From Lineus longissimus (taxonomy: Eukaryota > Nemertea > Pilidiophora > Heteronemertea > Lineidae), in the NCBI RefSeq assembly GCF_910592395.1, contig NC_088310.1, positions 1,805,501 through 1,869,500 of the forward strand: 64,000 nucleotides of DNA, given 5' to 3'. A model generated the notes under the pieces. The model had not been told where the DNA came from and did no database searches. It saw nothing but the letters and a program-made list of their open reading frames with translations. This document shows positions 40,090 through 52,367 of the stretch, in pieces. Each line of letters begins with the position of its first letter. Within the stretch, counting starts at the first letter, position 1. The translations under genes were made by a program, and so were the position numbers.

Positions 40090-40629
40090 CTTTAGCTTTT
40101 TGAGTAAAGTTCCTTTCCACCTTTTCCTGCTGTTGGCAAAATGCCACCATCTTGGTTTACCAGATGGTTTTGGCATTGTGACTGTATCGGTAGAAGTCAC
40201 AACATCATCATCTCCTTGGTCAGGAATTGTCACAATCACTGCATTATCCGACAAGGACACCACCATGTTTGCAGACCGGTACACGCCAGGCTTATCCTTG
40301 GCACCAACAGATTTCAGCTGTCCATTGCTCAGACTACCTTTCCTCTCTTGGACGTCAGGTTTCATCCTCTCTCCACGCACAAACTTCACCTTCCCTATCT
40401 TGCCGATGACTTCTTTCTTAACCGTCCCTTCTGTACTTTTTGTCTTATCCTTTCCCACAACTGTATCCAACTTCTGAACCGTCTTTATTCCTTTCCCTGC
40501 CATCTTGTCTGCTTTGTCTGGTTTCGCCTGGTCCTTCATGTTTGATAATCCTGCAGTGCGTATCGACTTATCCTTGTGTATCGTGAGGACCTTCTCCGTC
40601 CGATATCCAAACGAACTCCTGACAGACAT
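40090..40629 (-). CDS. Putative first coding exon, basic protein of unknown family
   Basis: An ATG at 40629, preceded in frame by a stop four codons upstream, opens a 180-codon frame. It ends at a possible donor (CTAAAG|GTACAT), leaving phase 0; without splicing the frame runs on to 40015 (204 aa). The product is Lys-rich (MKDQAKPDKADKMAGKG). A more ordered middle follows (YRSANMVVSLSDNAVIVTIP) and then a basic tail with KPRWWHFANSRKRWKGTLL. There is no signal peptide. I do not recognise it. It could be the first exon of a separate gene, a single-exon gene, or an alternative 5' exon of CEP170, whose FHA exon is open in phase 0 upstream of its ATG. Confidence 0.5.
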
Positions 40630-42412
40630 GATCCCGAATCAGTCCAAGAAATGGGAGAACCCTGCGTACGCCACAAGATCTAGAGAGCAACTGATGGGAG
40701 ACTAAAGCCAGGAAGCTGTGACTCATCCAAGAATAACAAAGGCCTGTAAATGTAATGACACCACTAATTGCTACATATCCTAGACAGTTAGTGAAGCACT
40801 CCACGCTTCCAGGAACATAACCTCACATAACCTACAATACCATTGACTGGCAATTACTGATACTTTTATATCTCTGCACAGCCAATAGGCCCGGTCCAAT
40901 CAATGGGTGACATAGCTAACACTCAGCTGGGACAATCATCTTTTAATTGAATGAAGGGTCTAGGCCTAAAACAAAGGAAGGCACCAGCATCAGTCCAAGG
41001 CATACTGCATGTAAGTACTGACGGCTAACAGACCATGCAGGTATGTAACACCTATTGGCGAGGTATGAGAGTATTTAAAATTTACAGCTGAGCAAACTCT
41101 ACCCTGTAATTGGACCAAATCAACACACGATCCCTATTTCACACGCATCCTGCAAAATCTAGTGATAGTGTGTCCATCTGGTGGGATTCTGATGAACTGA
41201 AGAAAACTAAGAATTCAAACGAAATCACCAATATCCACATTTCAAATGATAGCCATCTACATGCTTCAGGAAGCTTGCTTGGATTGTTGCAAGACTTAAC
41301 ATGAATGCCTCAGTTATTTCCTCAGACAATGATGGCAGCACATGTAGCAGCATGTCCTTGTTTTTGAAGTGCAAGGACTTAATACCAAGGAATGAGTCCC
41401 CAGTTCACATGCCAAAACCATCATCGGGGAAACTGGTCGATTTCATGTGCTGACAATACTAAGAGTAGGAAAGGTTTCAGACTAGAGAAGCTAAGAACGA
41501 GTGGCCTGATGTCTGGAGTTCATCAAATGGGATACTGTGCCAGACATGCCGGAGGAAACTTAGTGATTTTACAGCTGACTATAACCTGATCAAGTAAAGA
41601 TCTATCACCTGAAATAAACCAGAGCTGAAGGGGAACATCTAGTTTTATTGATCAACATCCTGCATCAGAACAGCAGTAGGCTTATCATGGGAAAGGTAGA
41701 GCAAGAGCTTGAGGCTTGTGTTGGGAATTCTGAGATTCTTGTCCTAAACTAACATTTTTTCATGGTCAAGGCCACAATATAGTCATAACATGAGATGAAT
41801 GTCCACACCAACAGTGGGGCAGGGACTTGTTCAGCAAACAATGAAGCTCATCATGCGGCCCCTTTAACTAAAGGGATTAGCACTATAATGGTCATTGATC
41901 ATATCTCTCATCATTGCATGAATGTCCACACCAGCCACGCGTCACACCCAGCAACCAACCTGTACATCCACCCATACATCAAATAGAATTATTGATTTCA
42001 TTAAAACTGGATGATGGATTGAATAGAACTGAGATTGTCCTACAATGTTGGAACTGGAGACAATAATAAACATCAATACATTGCACCTGGAATATGAAAA
42101 CCTTGCAACGTGACATGACCACTTAAGAAGTACATACGACCTATAAAATGTTTTTAAATCCTGAATTCTTTAATCCTGTTACATGTCGCTTTGTGACTTT
42201 TGCTGTCAAAAATGATAATTATACATTTTCCTGCCAACAAAATGGCATAAATAATGAATAGCTTGCCACGCTGGCATAGTAAGTTCTACATGCATGAATA
42301 CAGGTAAAGCATGCCATATAAATTTCTCGGCGAGCGGAATAATAGCTTGATAGATCTGATTGATTTTTAGAGGCAAAAGCAACAGTGGAGCCTGAAAATA
42401 ACGATGACATAC

Positions 42413-42580
42413 CTTCTGGGAGTACGGCTGCTTGTAACCGAACCCATGAATATTCTGGTTTGGAACATTACAAGGATAATCCCAACCTCCTTGAACTTCA
42501 TAAAACTGAACACTTTTCAAATGAAAATTAAACGAGAAATTCTCGGGCGCAAAGCTGGAAGCAGACGATGCGGCCGCCAT
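42413..42580 (-). CDS. Putative first coding exon (56 codons), unknown protein
   Basis: ATG at 42580 in a CpG-containing GCGGCCGC context begins MAAASSASSFAPENF. The frame stays open through QFYEVQGGWDYPCNVPNQ and HGFGYKQPYSQK to a good donor (CAGAAG|GTATGT), ending in phase 0. Upstream sequence lacks a pyrimidine tract, so this reads as a first exon. The downstream partner is not identified. Amino-acid composition in the second half looks genuinely coding. No family recognised. Confidence 0.45.
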
Positions 42581-44504
42581 CTCATGTTTTTATGAATTGT
42601 ATGATATCCTCAAGCCTCTCTCTGAACACGCTGTATCTATAGAGATCTTGTTGTTATTCATTAGCATAATTTCCCGGCTGGGAGCGACCACTGGTCCCGA
42701 GGGGAGTATTGTGATCACCTCCAGTGTGTGTCATTGTGAGGAGATCATGACAGATCTATACCTCTGTTGGAAGCACGACATGATTTCTGATAATACTTAG
42801 ACATCTTTTCTATCTATTCAAACATGTTTTTGAAACAGGTAGATCTTAACGTTAGTGTGAAAAAGCACTAACAGAAATAGTGTTCAGCTGATATTTTCAT
42901 CAGACATTTTCAGCAGGTCAGTCTACGTATAGGCACCTTAGAACACATTGATAGGGAGGGGCATGATCAATGACAGATATGGAGTTATTGGCATCCAGGG
43001 CGGATGGTAACATACATCATGTACATGTACGATGATTCCAAAAAACTTTCCTTTTAGCCAATAGCAAAATAAAGGTGTGCTGATGTTGATATACATTGTG
43101 TTATTGCTGCCAAATTCGGGGCCAAATTAAACTGCTGCACAGCCTAGAGAGCTGGCAACGGACTCTAGTGTTCTGCAGTTATATGGAAAGACCATGTTGT
43201 TCAAGAAATCAATTGTGATACTTCATGAGGGAGCACATGAATGGATTGACACCTGTGGTTAACCATTCTAATCAATATCAATATCTACATATGAACCAAT
43301 GTTTCCTTCACCCTCAATCAGTCAATGGACTTGTCCGCACATATTTTATGACATCCTGGCTTCTGGGTTCCACATCATGATGACTCATACTCTATGAAGA
43401 GCTTATACATTTTATCAATAAGTTGAAGCCCAGCTGGTATAGGCTTCGTATTCCAGGTGATATGGAACTGTTTTGATTGAGAAAAAATATCGGGCGTAAC
43501 CAACCATTGAATGAGTCATGTTGGATGTGACACGAAAATATAAACTTAGGCGTTACTGAATGCAAGGCCTGGGATTGCAGTGGACAGTATCGGATGTGAC
43601 TCAGCTTGAACTGACAACTTGGCCTGGACTGTCATAGTCATGTGGACCAGTGAGGACACTTGGACTGGAGAACTTTGTCAATGCCATCTCAAAATCTCTG
43701 TGTCCTTCAGCAAGACACCTACCGTAGGCCTAAATTGTTTCTCATTTCCCAGGAGTATAAATGGATACTACATAGGCTTTACCTGAGATGTTCTAACCTG
43801 TGATTACTCCTAGTCCTAGTTGTTTTTATGCTTCAGAAGCTGGAATAAGCTCTGTCTTGATGAGCTGTTTAGAGGCTTGGACAACAGCTGACTTAGGATC
43901 AGTTGAATCCTGATGAATCTGATACCCAAGAATCATCTTACCAGGATGAGAATGATCCTGTTGGTTTATGAGGAACTGAAACACAGTTCTAGAATAATAG
44001 GATCAAGATGCCACTGGCTTTTTAGGGTCAACCCAAGGCAAACTAGTTGACATCTGGTATGTGGTGAATCATCTTGGTGACATATGGCCCTCTCCCCAAG
44101 GATACCAAACGACCACATAAAATCATTTTCCTCAACATTTAATGAAAGTAATTCAATTGTATTGTGATAATGGTATGCGTCATGGGGGAGTAATGGTCAA
44201 TGACATCAGGAGGCTGACGTGAAATATTGCATTAACAAATAAATATCTGATTTATCGTTTATCAAGTTTGAAAAGTCGTGAAATCACAACAGAGCGGCTT
44301 CTTAAACCGCAGCAGCAACAATGATACCAGAGGTCTCGAGGCCAGATCATACAAATGCCAAATTTTGAATTTACTCAATTTAGAGAGAGGAGCTAAGTTT
44401 GACGTTCCTTCATAAACTATCTACTTGAACAAGAACAAGCCAATTCAAGACAGAAAAGCTACCAGAAAAAGGCCGTAAAATGCCGAGATGTTTTTATGAC
44501 GTAC

Positions 44505-44665
44505 CTCGCATGATTGTGAGATGGTATAAATGGATCCTTGGTTGACATCCTGGAAGAAGACATGTCCCGATGGGGTGCTGTACCATGCACCCATGATGGG
44601 TAACCGCATTGAAGAGAAACGGCAGTTGTTGCCAACAGTCAAGGGGACAGGTGACGGGACTTCAA
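44505..44665 (-). CDS. Putative internal coding exon, unknown protein
   Basis: An open minus-strand segment encoding VPLTVGNNCRFSS, MRLPIMGAWYSTPSGHVFF and QDVNQGSIYTISQSCE ends at a donor (TGCGAG|GTACGT) in phase 0. The proposed acceptor (TATTTGGAG|TTGAAG) is weak, and the start is uncertain. The Cys/Trp/Gly-rich pattern suggests a secreted or extracellular domain, but I cannot name one. Confidence 0.4.
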
Positions 44666-44782
44666 CTCCAAATACACAATTCACAGCGAAATGTTAAAAC
44701 TGTACAGTTGATGCAAATATGCAATAAATCCATGTTGCTATATGTCAAGAACACACCTTGTTTTAAGCGACAATACTGCTTT

Positions 44783-44927
44783 CAGTGTTTCTGCCAGAAA
44801 TAAATTCAAGGGGGGGCAAAACCATAATTTTGCAGAAAATCCTGGTCAAAACAACAAATTTTGCCTGTTTTTGGACAATTTAGGGGGGGCAACTGCCCCC
44901 CTTGCCCCCCCTCTGGGGGAAACCCTG
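44783..44927. mobile_element. Short MITE-like element with hAT-like ends
   Basis: The ends CAGTGTTTCTGCCAGA (left) and CCAGGGTTTCCCCCAGA (right, inverted) form imperfect terminal inverted repeats around a G/C-run-rich core (GGGGGGGCAA and its C-rich counterpart). The CAGTG/CAGGG-type ends are typical of hAT relatives. No clean 8-bp target duplication is visible, so assignment is tentative. About 145 bp, non-coding. Confidence 0.4.
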
Positions 44928-45263
44928 GCTTTTCAAATAATAATAAAATTTGTCAAGCCAAATAGCTTGGAAACCCCTGCAAATTCATGTTGTTCCAACT
45001 GCATGAAGTTTTGCTTTGTACTATAGTATCACAGACCTCTTGAGCTAGTGCATTCTATACGCAACATGCAGGCCAGGGCCAAAGTCATGAAATTTTTGTA
45101 CAAGTGTCAATTAGTATCGAAACAGAACTCACTCTGACAACATATATGAATATCAAGCCTCAACTCTAAAGCATCTGTTCTGGATATGTTCAATCACTTC
45201 TCCGAACAATGCAGACTGATCCGATTTCTCCCATTCTGTATGTCCTTCCTTCGAATATACAGT

Positions 45264-45515
45264 GGAACCCGGGATTTTTTCTGCACAAAATGAAGAATCA
45301 TCATCAGTCCCAAAAAATGTCGGCTTTGAAAATTTTTCAGAATTTTGAACTTATGAACAAATTCAACTCTGAAGGATGAAAAAATTTCTAAGTCAAAATA
45401 TTTTTTTCACTCGTTTTTTTTCTGCTCAAAAAGTGCCAAAGAAACATCATCAGCCCCCAAATTTTTTTGAAGTTATGAAAAATTTCAACTCTGAAGAATG
45501 AAAAAATTTATTATA
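45264..45515. repeat. Dispersed AT-rich element with pogo-like end (copy 2)
   Basis: Starts at TA-CAGTGGAACCCGGGAT and repeats the same blocks as the copy at 27050: TTTTTCAGAATTTTGAAC, TCAACTCTGAAGGATGAAAA, a TTTTTTTCAC run, GCTCAAAA and GAAACATCATCA. The blocks themselves recur partly within this copy. Confidence 0.55.
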
Positions 45516-47788
45516 AAGTAAGCATCTGTCACCACCGATCTCATCATTTCAGCCCTGTACTTCCATCTATGATCACTCTGATAAACCAGTCATACTTGCA
45601 TGTAATAGGACTGAAGGGAGGAAAGCCACTGATATCTGGTGAGCCATCTACTGATATCTGAATGAACTGATGTGGGATTTTTCAACATGGCATGGCAAGG
45701 GAATATTTCCCGTCAGTGTATAGTTATTTGACAAACATTCCTAAAACATGTAATTTTTTTCACAATACATTGGATTGGCACATTTATCAATAGCGATATA
45801 TGAGAAATTTCTAATAATTTATATATAATGCCCCAGAAAAGATAATTGTGAATATTCTACATTTGGGACAGGATTATATCATCAATCACAGACAAATAAT
45901 TTAGCTGTAAATGGTGACATCGTGTGTACTGCATGTGTAATGCATGTGTGCATCAGTGTTTCAACATTATCTACATTGAACTTAACTGACAATCTTTGGT
46001 CAATATATGCTTGCGAAGTCCAATCTTCCAGGGGGAACTACTAACATTGACTAATGTCCAAACATGACAAACCTCCATGTAACTGTAAGTTCAGAATTCA
46101 ACAAGCAATAACTAGGAGTAAACAAGTCACAATTTTAACAGGAGTGGCCCTTGACAAGTTTAGTCAGGTCAAAATGGATCAAAGAATCAAATTATCCACA
46201 AGAAACGACCATGTCCTTACAGCATTTACTGAGTGTTTGGGCGACCGTACAATGCGTACATTGGACCTAAATTATAGGTCTGTGAACAAATGTAAGGCAA
46301 AAATGTTGTCTGCCAAATGTTCATGTATAAAGTCCACAGTTGGGAGAACCTACATCATTTGACTGCTATCCTTGGCTTATTTTGAACATGTCACAAACAT
46401 ACCACAATGTCAATAATTTGTACCTACATTGTACATGTACATCATTCTTAATGTCTTCTCCCTACATCTTAAAATGCATTTTATCAGAGCAACAGCTGTT
46501 TATGTCATTGATTTGAGCATGGTTTCATATCAGATGGTCATAATATGCAGGCCTAATAATCAATCCATCTGCATGTGTTCTGTTCTGGCTCTCACCATCA
46601 TGCAGACTGATGGAGACAACTATCTTGAATTGTCAAGGGTTTGGCTCACTAATCCATAGGTCTAAACTATCTTCACATGAGCACCCAAATTGCCAATAAA
46701 CTATTGACACACTAGATCAACATGACCAAGATTATGACAAATGATGTTGGCTTGATTTTACCCAACTATATCCTAGCCCCACCTTTATAAACACTCAGGC
46801 GAGCCAGCTTGTGAAGGGACTGTGCAATCTCGAGGCCTTGCATGTCAAGATGAGCACCAAGAACAGACCATCTGATCTGTAAACGACGGCCACCAATTGG
46901 CAAACAGGTGCACTTTCAAACACATCTAGCCCAGGGGAACTTGGACATGATTTCTTGCCAAAATAAAGAGCTTTTACATGTTTCTGTGAGTAAGATGAGC
47001 CGTCACAATCTGATGGCCGAGGATCAATAGCAAACATGCCCAATGGGAAAGAACAACGTTGGTTACACCAGGACCTGTCTGATGGTTGCTTCATACACCA
47101 TGACTCATCTGTCTTGTATTGTATAATGTAACTGTTGCATTCTGCACTGATACTGCAGTGTGGTATTGTATTTGTAGCCTACTGGTAAGAGATATTTCTA
47201 CTAGGAAAGAGTGCATCAATGACAATGTTCCCTGTAGAAACTTGATATAATTGATAAGAAATAACGTATGAGCCAGACCATCCAAGGAAGCCATGACCGA
47301 TATTTGGCATGCACTGGATTTATGTTTTGACATTGAAGTTCCCGTTGAAAATCAACCTTTGGGCCAAGCCACCATGCTCAACAACCGCACAATGAGGCAA
47401 GGATGTACTATGCACGAAGAGAACACAAAACAAGGCCTCCAGCAGACAGTTCAATTGTGCAAGAAACAAGCTTCTTTCACCTTTGCTCACACAGAAATAT
47501 TGATGAACCTACTATTCTGAGAAGGAATTTTTAATCTTACCCGTTTCTACCATGATCCTTAGTTGATTGAAATGAACAAGCTGCTCAAAACTAAGTGGCC
47601 AAATATTTACATCTTTCACTCGTCTCCAGGTTGGCCTTCTGATACAGAAAAAGCTTTGCCAATTCAGGCACTTTTAACAAGCAGAATAGAAGTCCCATTA
47701 AAAGTATGCCAACAGTCCAAAAGTGTAGTCATCAGTAGGGACCTATACAGTTGTGGGGTTATCCTACATTCTTTAAAGCTATACTGAC
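45516..47788. other. Stretch without supported gene
   Basis: AT-rich. Two frames of about 100 codons occur (46054-46362 plus; 47094-46795 minus), but neither has convincing splice signals or family features, so neither is called. Confidence 0.4.
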
Positions 47789-48219
47789 CTGTTCCCTCTT
47801 CTTATTCATATTGAAGATTTCAATCAATTTTCCGTTGCCGAAACCCTGAAAATTGTTGATGAGCCTCCCATTCGGCAGCTCCATCTCTTGCTTTTGAGTG
47901 ACTGTCTTCCCTGATATTCCATCACAGACATTGTCTGACACTGGTCCACAACATTTTCCATCATGGTTTTTATAATCATTTGACAATGATGGTGACTTTC
48001 CACCACTTTCACAAGGTGGAGTTGTGACATACATATTTCCTCGGACACCTTCATCAAAAGAAAAAATGTCACTATTTTCTATAATGGTGACATTTAGCGG
48101 TTCAATCTCTTGACTTCTCGTAACAGTTTCAACATGGACTCCATCACTTGTAACAGTATTATCTGACGCAGACCACTTCCCATCACCAATATTGTACATC
48201 TCATACATGCTGGAACGTC
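47789..48219 (-). CDS. Putative internal coding exon with two-fold internal repeat, unknown protein
   Basis: About 143 codons are open between an acceptor (CTTTTTCTGAAG|GACG, incoming phase 1) and a donor (GAACAG|GTCAGT, phase 0). The peptide contains two related segments about 75 residues apart: SDNTVTSDGVHVETVTRSQE, and later SDNVCDGISGKTVTQKQE. Each is followed by a PLN/PNG turn. Cys, Asn and Ser-rich composition hints at an extracellular region. No family recognised; partners upstream and downstream are not established. Confidence 0.45.
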
Positions 48220-49291
48220 CTTCAGAAAAAGGTTTTAAATCAACTCAATGTAGATTCCGGCACATTATATCCCTTGCAGCTAAATCCTAATGTAGAATTC
48301 AAGGATCAACAGTTCAACTGGACACCATAACAAATCGCTTATCAACAGACCAACATCAAGCACAAAATAAAGTCATGTATTCTGATAATCTTCATATGAT
48401 CTGATCAAAATACATGATGATGTACTTGTACTTTGTAGACCAACATCAAATATTGCAAATAAACTGCCGTACATTGTAGAATAATCTCACACTTTTATAC
48501 AGCCATCAATAACAGTGTCATCAATACAAATCACACACAAAAAGATCATAATCAAAAATGACATTTTATTAGATACTATAGAAAAGAAAGTAAACTCACA
48601 TGTAAATTCAATGAATCATTTAAAAAATTGTGACAGAAAATTTGCCGGTTTCTAAACTCGCCCCAGTTCAATTGAAATTTACTCAAGACTGCTTTGTCAC
48701 TATGTCCAATCAAAGTAGTCAATGGGGTCAATCAAATCAAACATGTCAATATCAACAATAGCCCCATGAAATATCATTCTCAATGACAGAAATCAAAAAA
48801 CTTTTTAAAAACTTTAAGGAAGTATTTCATCTAGGTTGAGGATTTATGGTACAGAAGAGTTTTCTTGAAAAGTACTTTTTTCGCGGTCTGGATGAGCATT
48901 TTAAGTTTTAAATTATATTGATATTCTCCATAACCGCTACCTCTATTTTATGCAAACTTAGCAACGTATTGTCCAATGATGCTGTCGGGTCAACGTGACA
49001 TCACATGCAGGCGCCGCGGTGAATGTAATCGGTGGGGCCTCGACCGAGAGAGAAACCATATAAGTGCAAACAATAGGGAAACGATTCGCTGACAGTTGTC
49101 ATTTGCAAAGTCACTGCAACAACCCTCCGAAAGTGTGCCCCCTTCACAGACCCTGACTTTTCAAAAGCACTTTAAACCAATATGCCCGCACCTCAACCGA
49201 CGCACACCACGGGTTATGCCATTGCTATAGTGACAGTTTAAAACACAAACAGCGGCAAATAAGACAAGACCCAAGAGGGCAAACTTCTCAC

Positions 49292-49453
49292 CGACATAAA
49301 AGGTACTAATGAGCCACAGGAAATGGGCTCAGCAGCCCAACATAATACGAAAACAAGCAAGAATGAAATGACACTGACAGACAGTGCAATGCAAGCCTGG
49401 GCTGCACATTTTTCAGTACTGCGTTTAGACGGTGTGAACTGAACATTCACCAT
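49292..49453 (-). CDS. Candidate first exon encoding a signal anchor or signal peptide
   Basis: ATG at 49453 opens 54 codons to a strong donor (ATGTCG|GTGAGA). The peptide has a basic, polar start (MVNVQFTPSKRSTEK) and then a long hydrophobic stretch (ACIALSVSVISFLLVFVLCW), as in a signal anchor. It lies about 1 kb upstream of the open exon at 48219 on the same strand, but the phases (0 to 1) do not match. Either an exon is missing between them or the two are unrelated. Confidence 0.3.
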
Positions 49454-50271
49454 ACATCAGCAGTACATTGCCATAGGTTGACACCCCTTCATTCATGACA
49501 TTCCACCACACTTTATTGACCTTAGAACGGTCTAAAAATTGTTAGAATTGACCGTAAATAATGATGATGACTTACCGAGTATTCCTATGTGTAGAAAATC
49601 GAAGAAAGGTGAATTAAACCGCACGAAATCAAGCTTTGATTGGGATAATATTGCATCGTAAAATCCACAAAATTTATCAACATTTTTTATTCATATCTTT
49701 ATTCTTTGCAAATGTGTCGGATTCCCAACCTGCCGTAGACTCGCCGAAGACAACTGATGTGACATTTCGTACCCTATACTCGTCCAAACTTGACCTTTCG
49801 TACCCTACAATTTCCCAGTTGATTGCGACAGTAGTGTTATGCACGTGCGTCTCAGATTTTAAGGTAGTGTTTGGCTTGTGTCTGTCATAGCCTGAGCCGG
49901 CCCACAGTATCGTGCGACATGATAGTAAAAGTGGGTACAATGGTAGATCTGAAGTCCTGCTGGAGCCTATCAAAATGAATCAATGGGCAATGTAGGGACG
50001 TCACAACCACTCTAAGTCAACTAAACTAAGACAGTTTTGAGTCGCCTTTGTGCTGTCATTAAGTACCTGATGAGACCACAACACATGTTTATACGACAAC
50101 CAATCCATGTTCCCACATAATGCTAGAGCACTCAGACTTTCTTTCCTCGAGTCTGTCCAGTACAGACAACCATGTAGCTGAGTAGACAGGGGTGATAATT
50201 TTCAGGGACAGGTAATGAAGAAACATTGGCAAAATATTCGTAGTACACCAAAACTATGGGTACATTGTGTC

Positions 50272-50277
50272 TTTATT
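50272..50277 (-). terminator. Polyadenylation signal AATAAA of MGME1
   Basis: Minus-strand AATAAA about 160 nt past the MGME1 stop; the nearest canonical signal. Confidence 0.55.
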
Positions 50278-50438
50278 CACATTCACAAGAAACATGATTG
50301 CTGTAAGCAAAGACTAGTCAAAACCAACATCGCATGCGTTGGGGAGGATTGGGAGGTGCGAACAACCCAGAGGGGTAATTTAACTGCAGATGATCCATAA
50401 GAATATCTTTGAAAGAATATCTTAAAACATAACAAGCG

Positions 50439-52367
50439 CTAAAGTTTTTGTTTTAATTTCCAGTATAGCCTCACTCTCTGAAGCCATATCCTCCAATACT
50501 TCTCCAGAACATCCACTGACATCAGATGAGCATGAGCAGGCGAACCATCGGGATACATCATCACCAACACAGCATGCTTGATCTAAAAATAAGATAAATG
50601 AAAGCTGCACTTGGGGTTAGAACTCATATACAGAACAGCATCATATTTCATGCCAAATCATGAGCCAGAGACAAAAACAGATTCTTTCGTCTTCCTGTAC
50701 TTGGAGGTGTTACTCTCTATAGAGCATTCATCCTCAAAGGCGAGGTAAGCATTTGTTTACGTGCAACTACATGTTAGCCTAGGTGCCTTTTGGGCTTATT
50801 GGCCTAGTGGCCTAGGATACTAATGAACTACCTTGTAGTCAAATGAGTCCATTGCATTAACTGCCCCAGCATAGGCAGCAAGCTGTAAAGGGTTGTCATA
50901 TGTAAACTCTAACTTCCTCTTCTTCTTGGCTGATGTCTTCCAGTCTATCAGACACAAGTTTCCCCTGAACAAAAATTGCAATAAGGATACTTCAGAGGAG
51001 CTATCACAGGCCCTGTACGTGGCTAACAGCTGTCCTCAAGAGTGAACCATAACGTCCCAAAGAAGGGCGCAGTATAAAATCAGAATTGGATTCTTTTAGA
51101 TTGTCACACGACACCACAACTGGTATGTGTAACCTTTACAGTTTCAAAGGTGAGTTCAACGCATCGAATTGTAATACAATGAATAAAAAAGTAAACCAAG
51201 TGCTTACTTGTACATAGCAATGCAATCCAGCCGGCCAGCATAATGAAGGGTAGGATGCAGTATTTTTGCCTCAGTGACGGCCAGATCTTTGACATCGCAC
51301 AGGACGTCCTGGATACTCTCCCAGAATCCCTCCATCTCTGTTGTGATTGTCAAATCAGATACCGGCACACCCTTCAAGGTGTTCTCTATGCTGAGATGGA
51401 GATCTTGGCCTCTCCTTCTGATACCTAGACACATAGAGAAAGAAAATGTTACAAGGAAGAACCTCCAGTCATCCCAGAATCAACAATTTGTAGGTGATCA
51501 CAATACATACTAGCAGTGTCCAAGAGAGACAACTATGGGTACAATGGTTTACCATAGTTTTTAGGCGAACCAAACCTCAAAAAGTGCAGAACTTAGTTCT
51601 CCACGTCTACTTCTCTTATGGTTCCAAGTAAACTCACCATCCATTTCAATTTCAAATGCTTCTAACCCCATCTCTGCTATTTTCCTTCTTTTCCAGTTTT
51701 CCAAAAGCCTCCTCGATTCTTCCGGCATAGTTTCATTCAGGATTGTACTGACGCTAGGAGTTCTTACATCACCAATAAGCTTGATCATTGAATCACAAAT
51801 CATTAGTTCATTTGTGTCAGGTAAAAAAGAAGCAGCCAAAATTCCATTGAGTAAATCAGAAGATTTCGATTTCGGAATCTTGGTGTCCATTGAGTTTCCA
51901 GATTTAATGGAGCTATCAGAATTGATTTCAATAATCTTTTTATGCAAAGCATCCTTTTTTCCATTTGAATATAGTGACTTATGTTTGGTAATGGTTCCAG
52001 CACTTGTCCTATACATTCCTTCATCAACACATTCAGTAAAGTCAACTTGTTCATCTCCAACAAGCTTTTCAGCTTCCTCAATGTCATAATCAATATTTGG
52101 CTCTTTTTCCACAAGAGGTTTTCGGATTCTTCTTTTACTTCGATCTGTGCTGACTGGCCCAGACTCAGTCAAGCGCTTCTGTACAGGTCCAAACAAAACC
52201 AATGACTCCTGATTGAATCGATAGATATTGTCCGCAACCTTAGATCGCTCTTTCTTGTTTTTATTTTTGTAACTCCTGGTACTTAAAGGTGGGCTGGTTT
52301 TAATGTCTCGACGGCTCACAAGGAACCACCTGTGTATGACACATGAGGGCCGAAGCAAACTCTTCAT
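50439..52367 (-). CDS. MGME1: Mitochondrial genome maintenance exonuclease 1 (complete, 4 exons)
   Basis: MGME1 is a PD-(D/E)XK single-strand DNA exonuclease that trims flaps and degrades linear mtDNA in the mitochondrial matrix. Exons 52367-51638, 51424-51208, 50964-50832 and 50582-50439 join to 1224 nt (407 aa; human 344). The first 40 residues are rich in Arg/Ser/Lys without acidic residues before Asp21, as in a mitochondrial targeting peptide. Family blocks include LFGPVQKRLTESGPV, PSVSTILNETMPEESRRLLE, HYAGRLDCIAMYK, LCLIDWKTSAK, NPLQLAAYAGAVN and YPDGSPAHAHLM. The expected catalytic residues are present: D310, D323 and K325 (D-x12-D-x-K spacing as in human). The extra length is in the N-terminal linker. 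It is divergently paired with the SNX5/6 gene. Confidence 0.95.

Noticed and set aside
46054-46362. 102-codon plus-strand ORF
   Set aside because: No splice sites, no family similarity, and an AT-rich setting; treated as chance.
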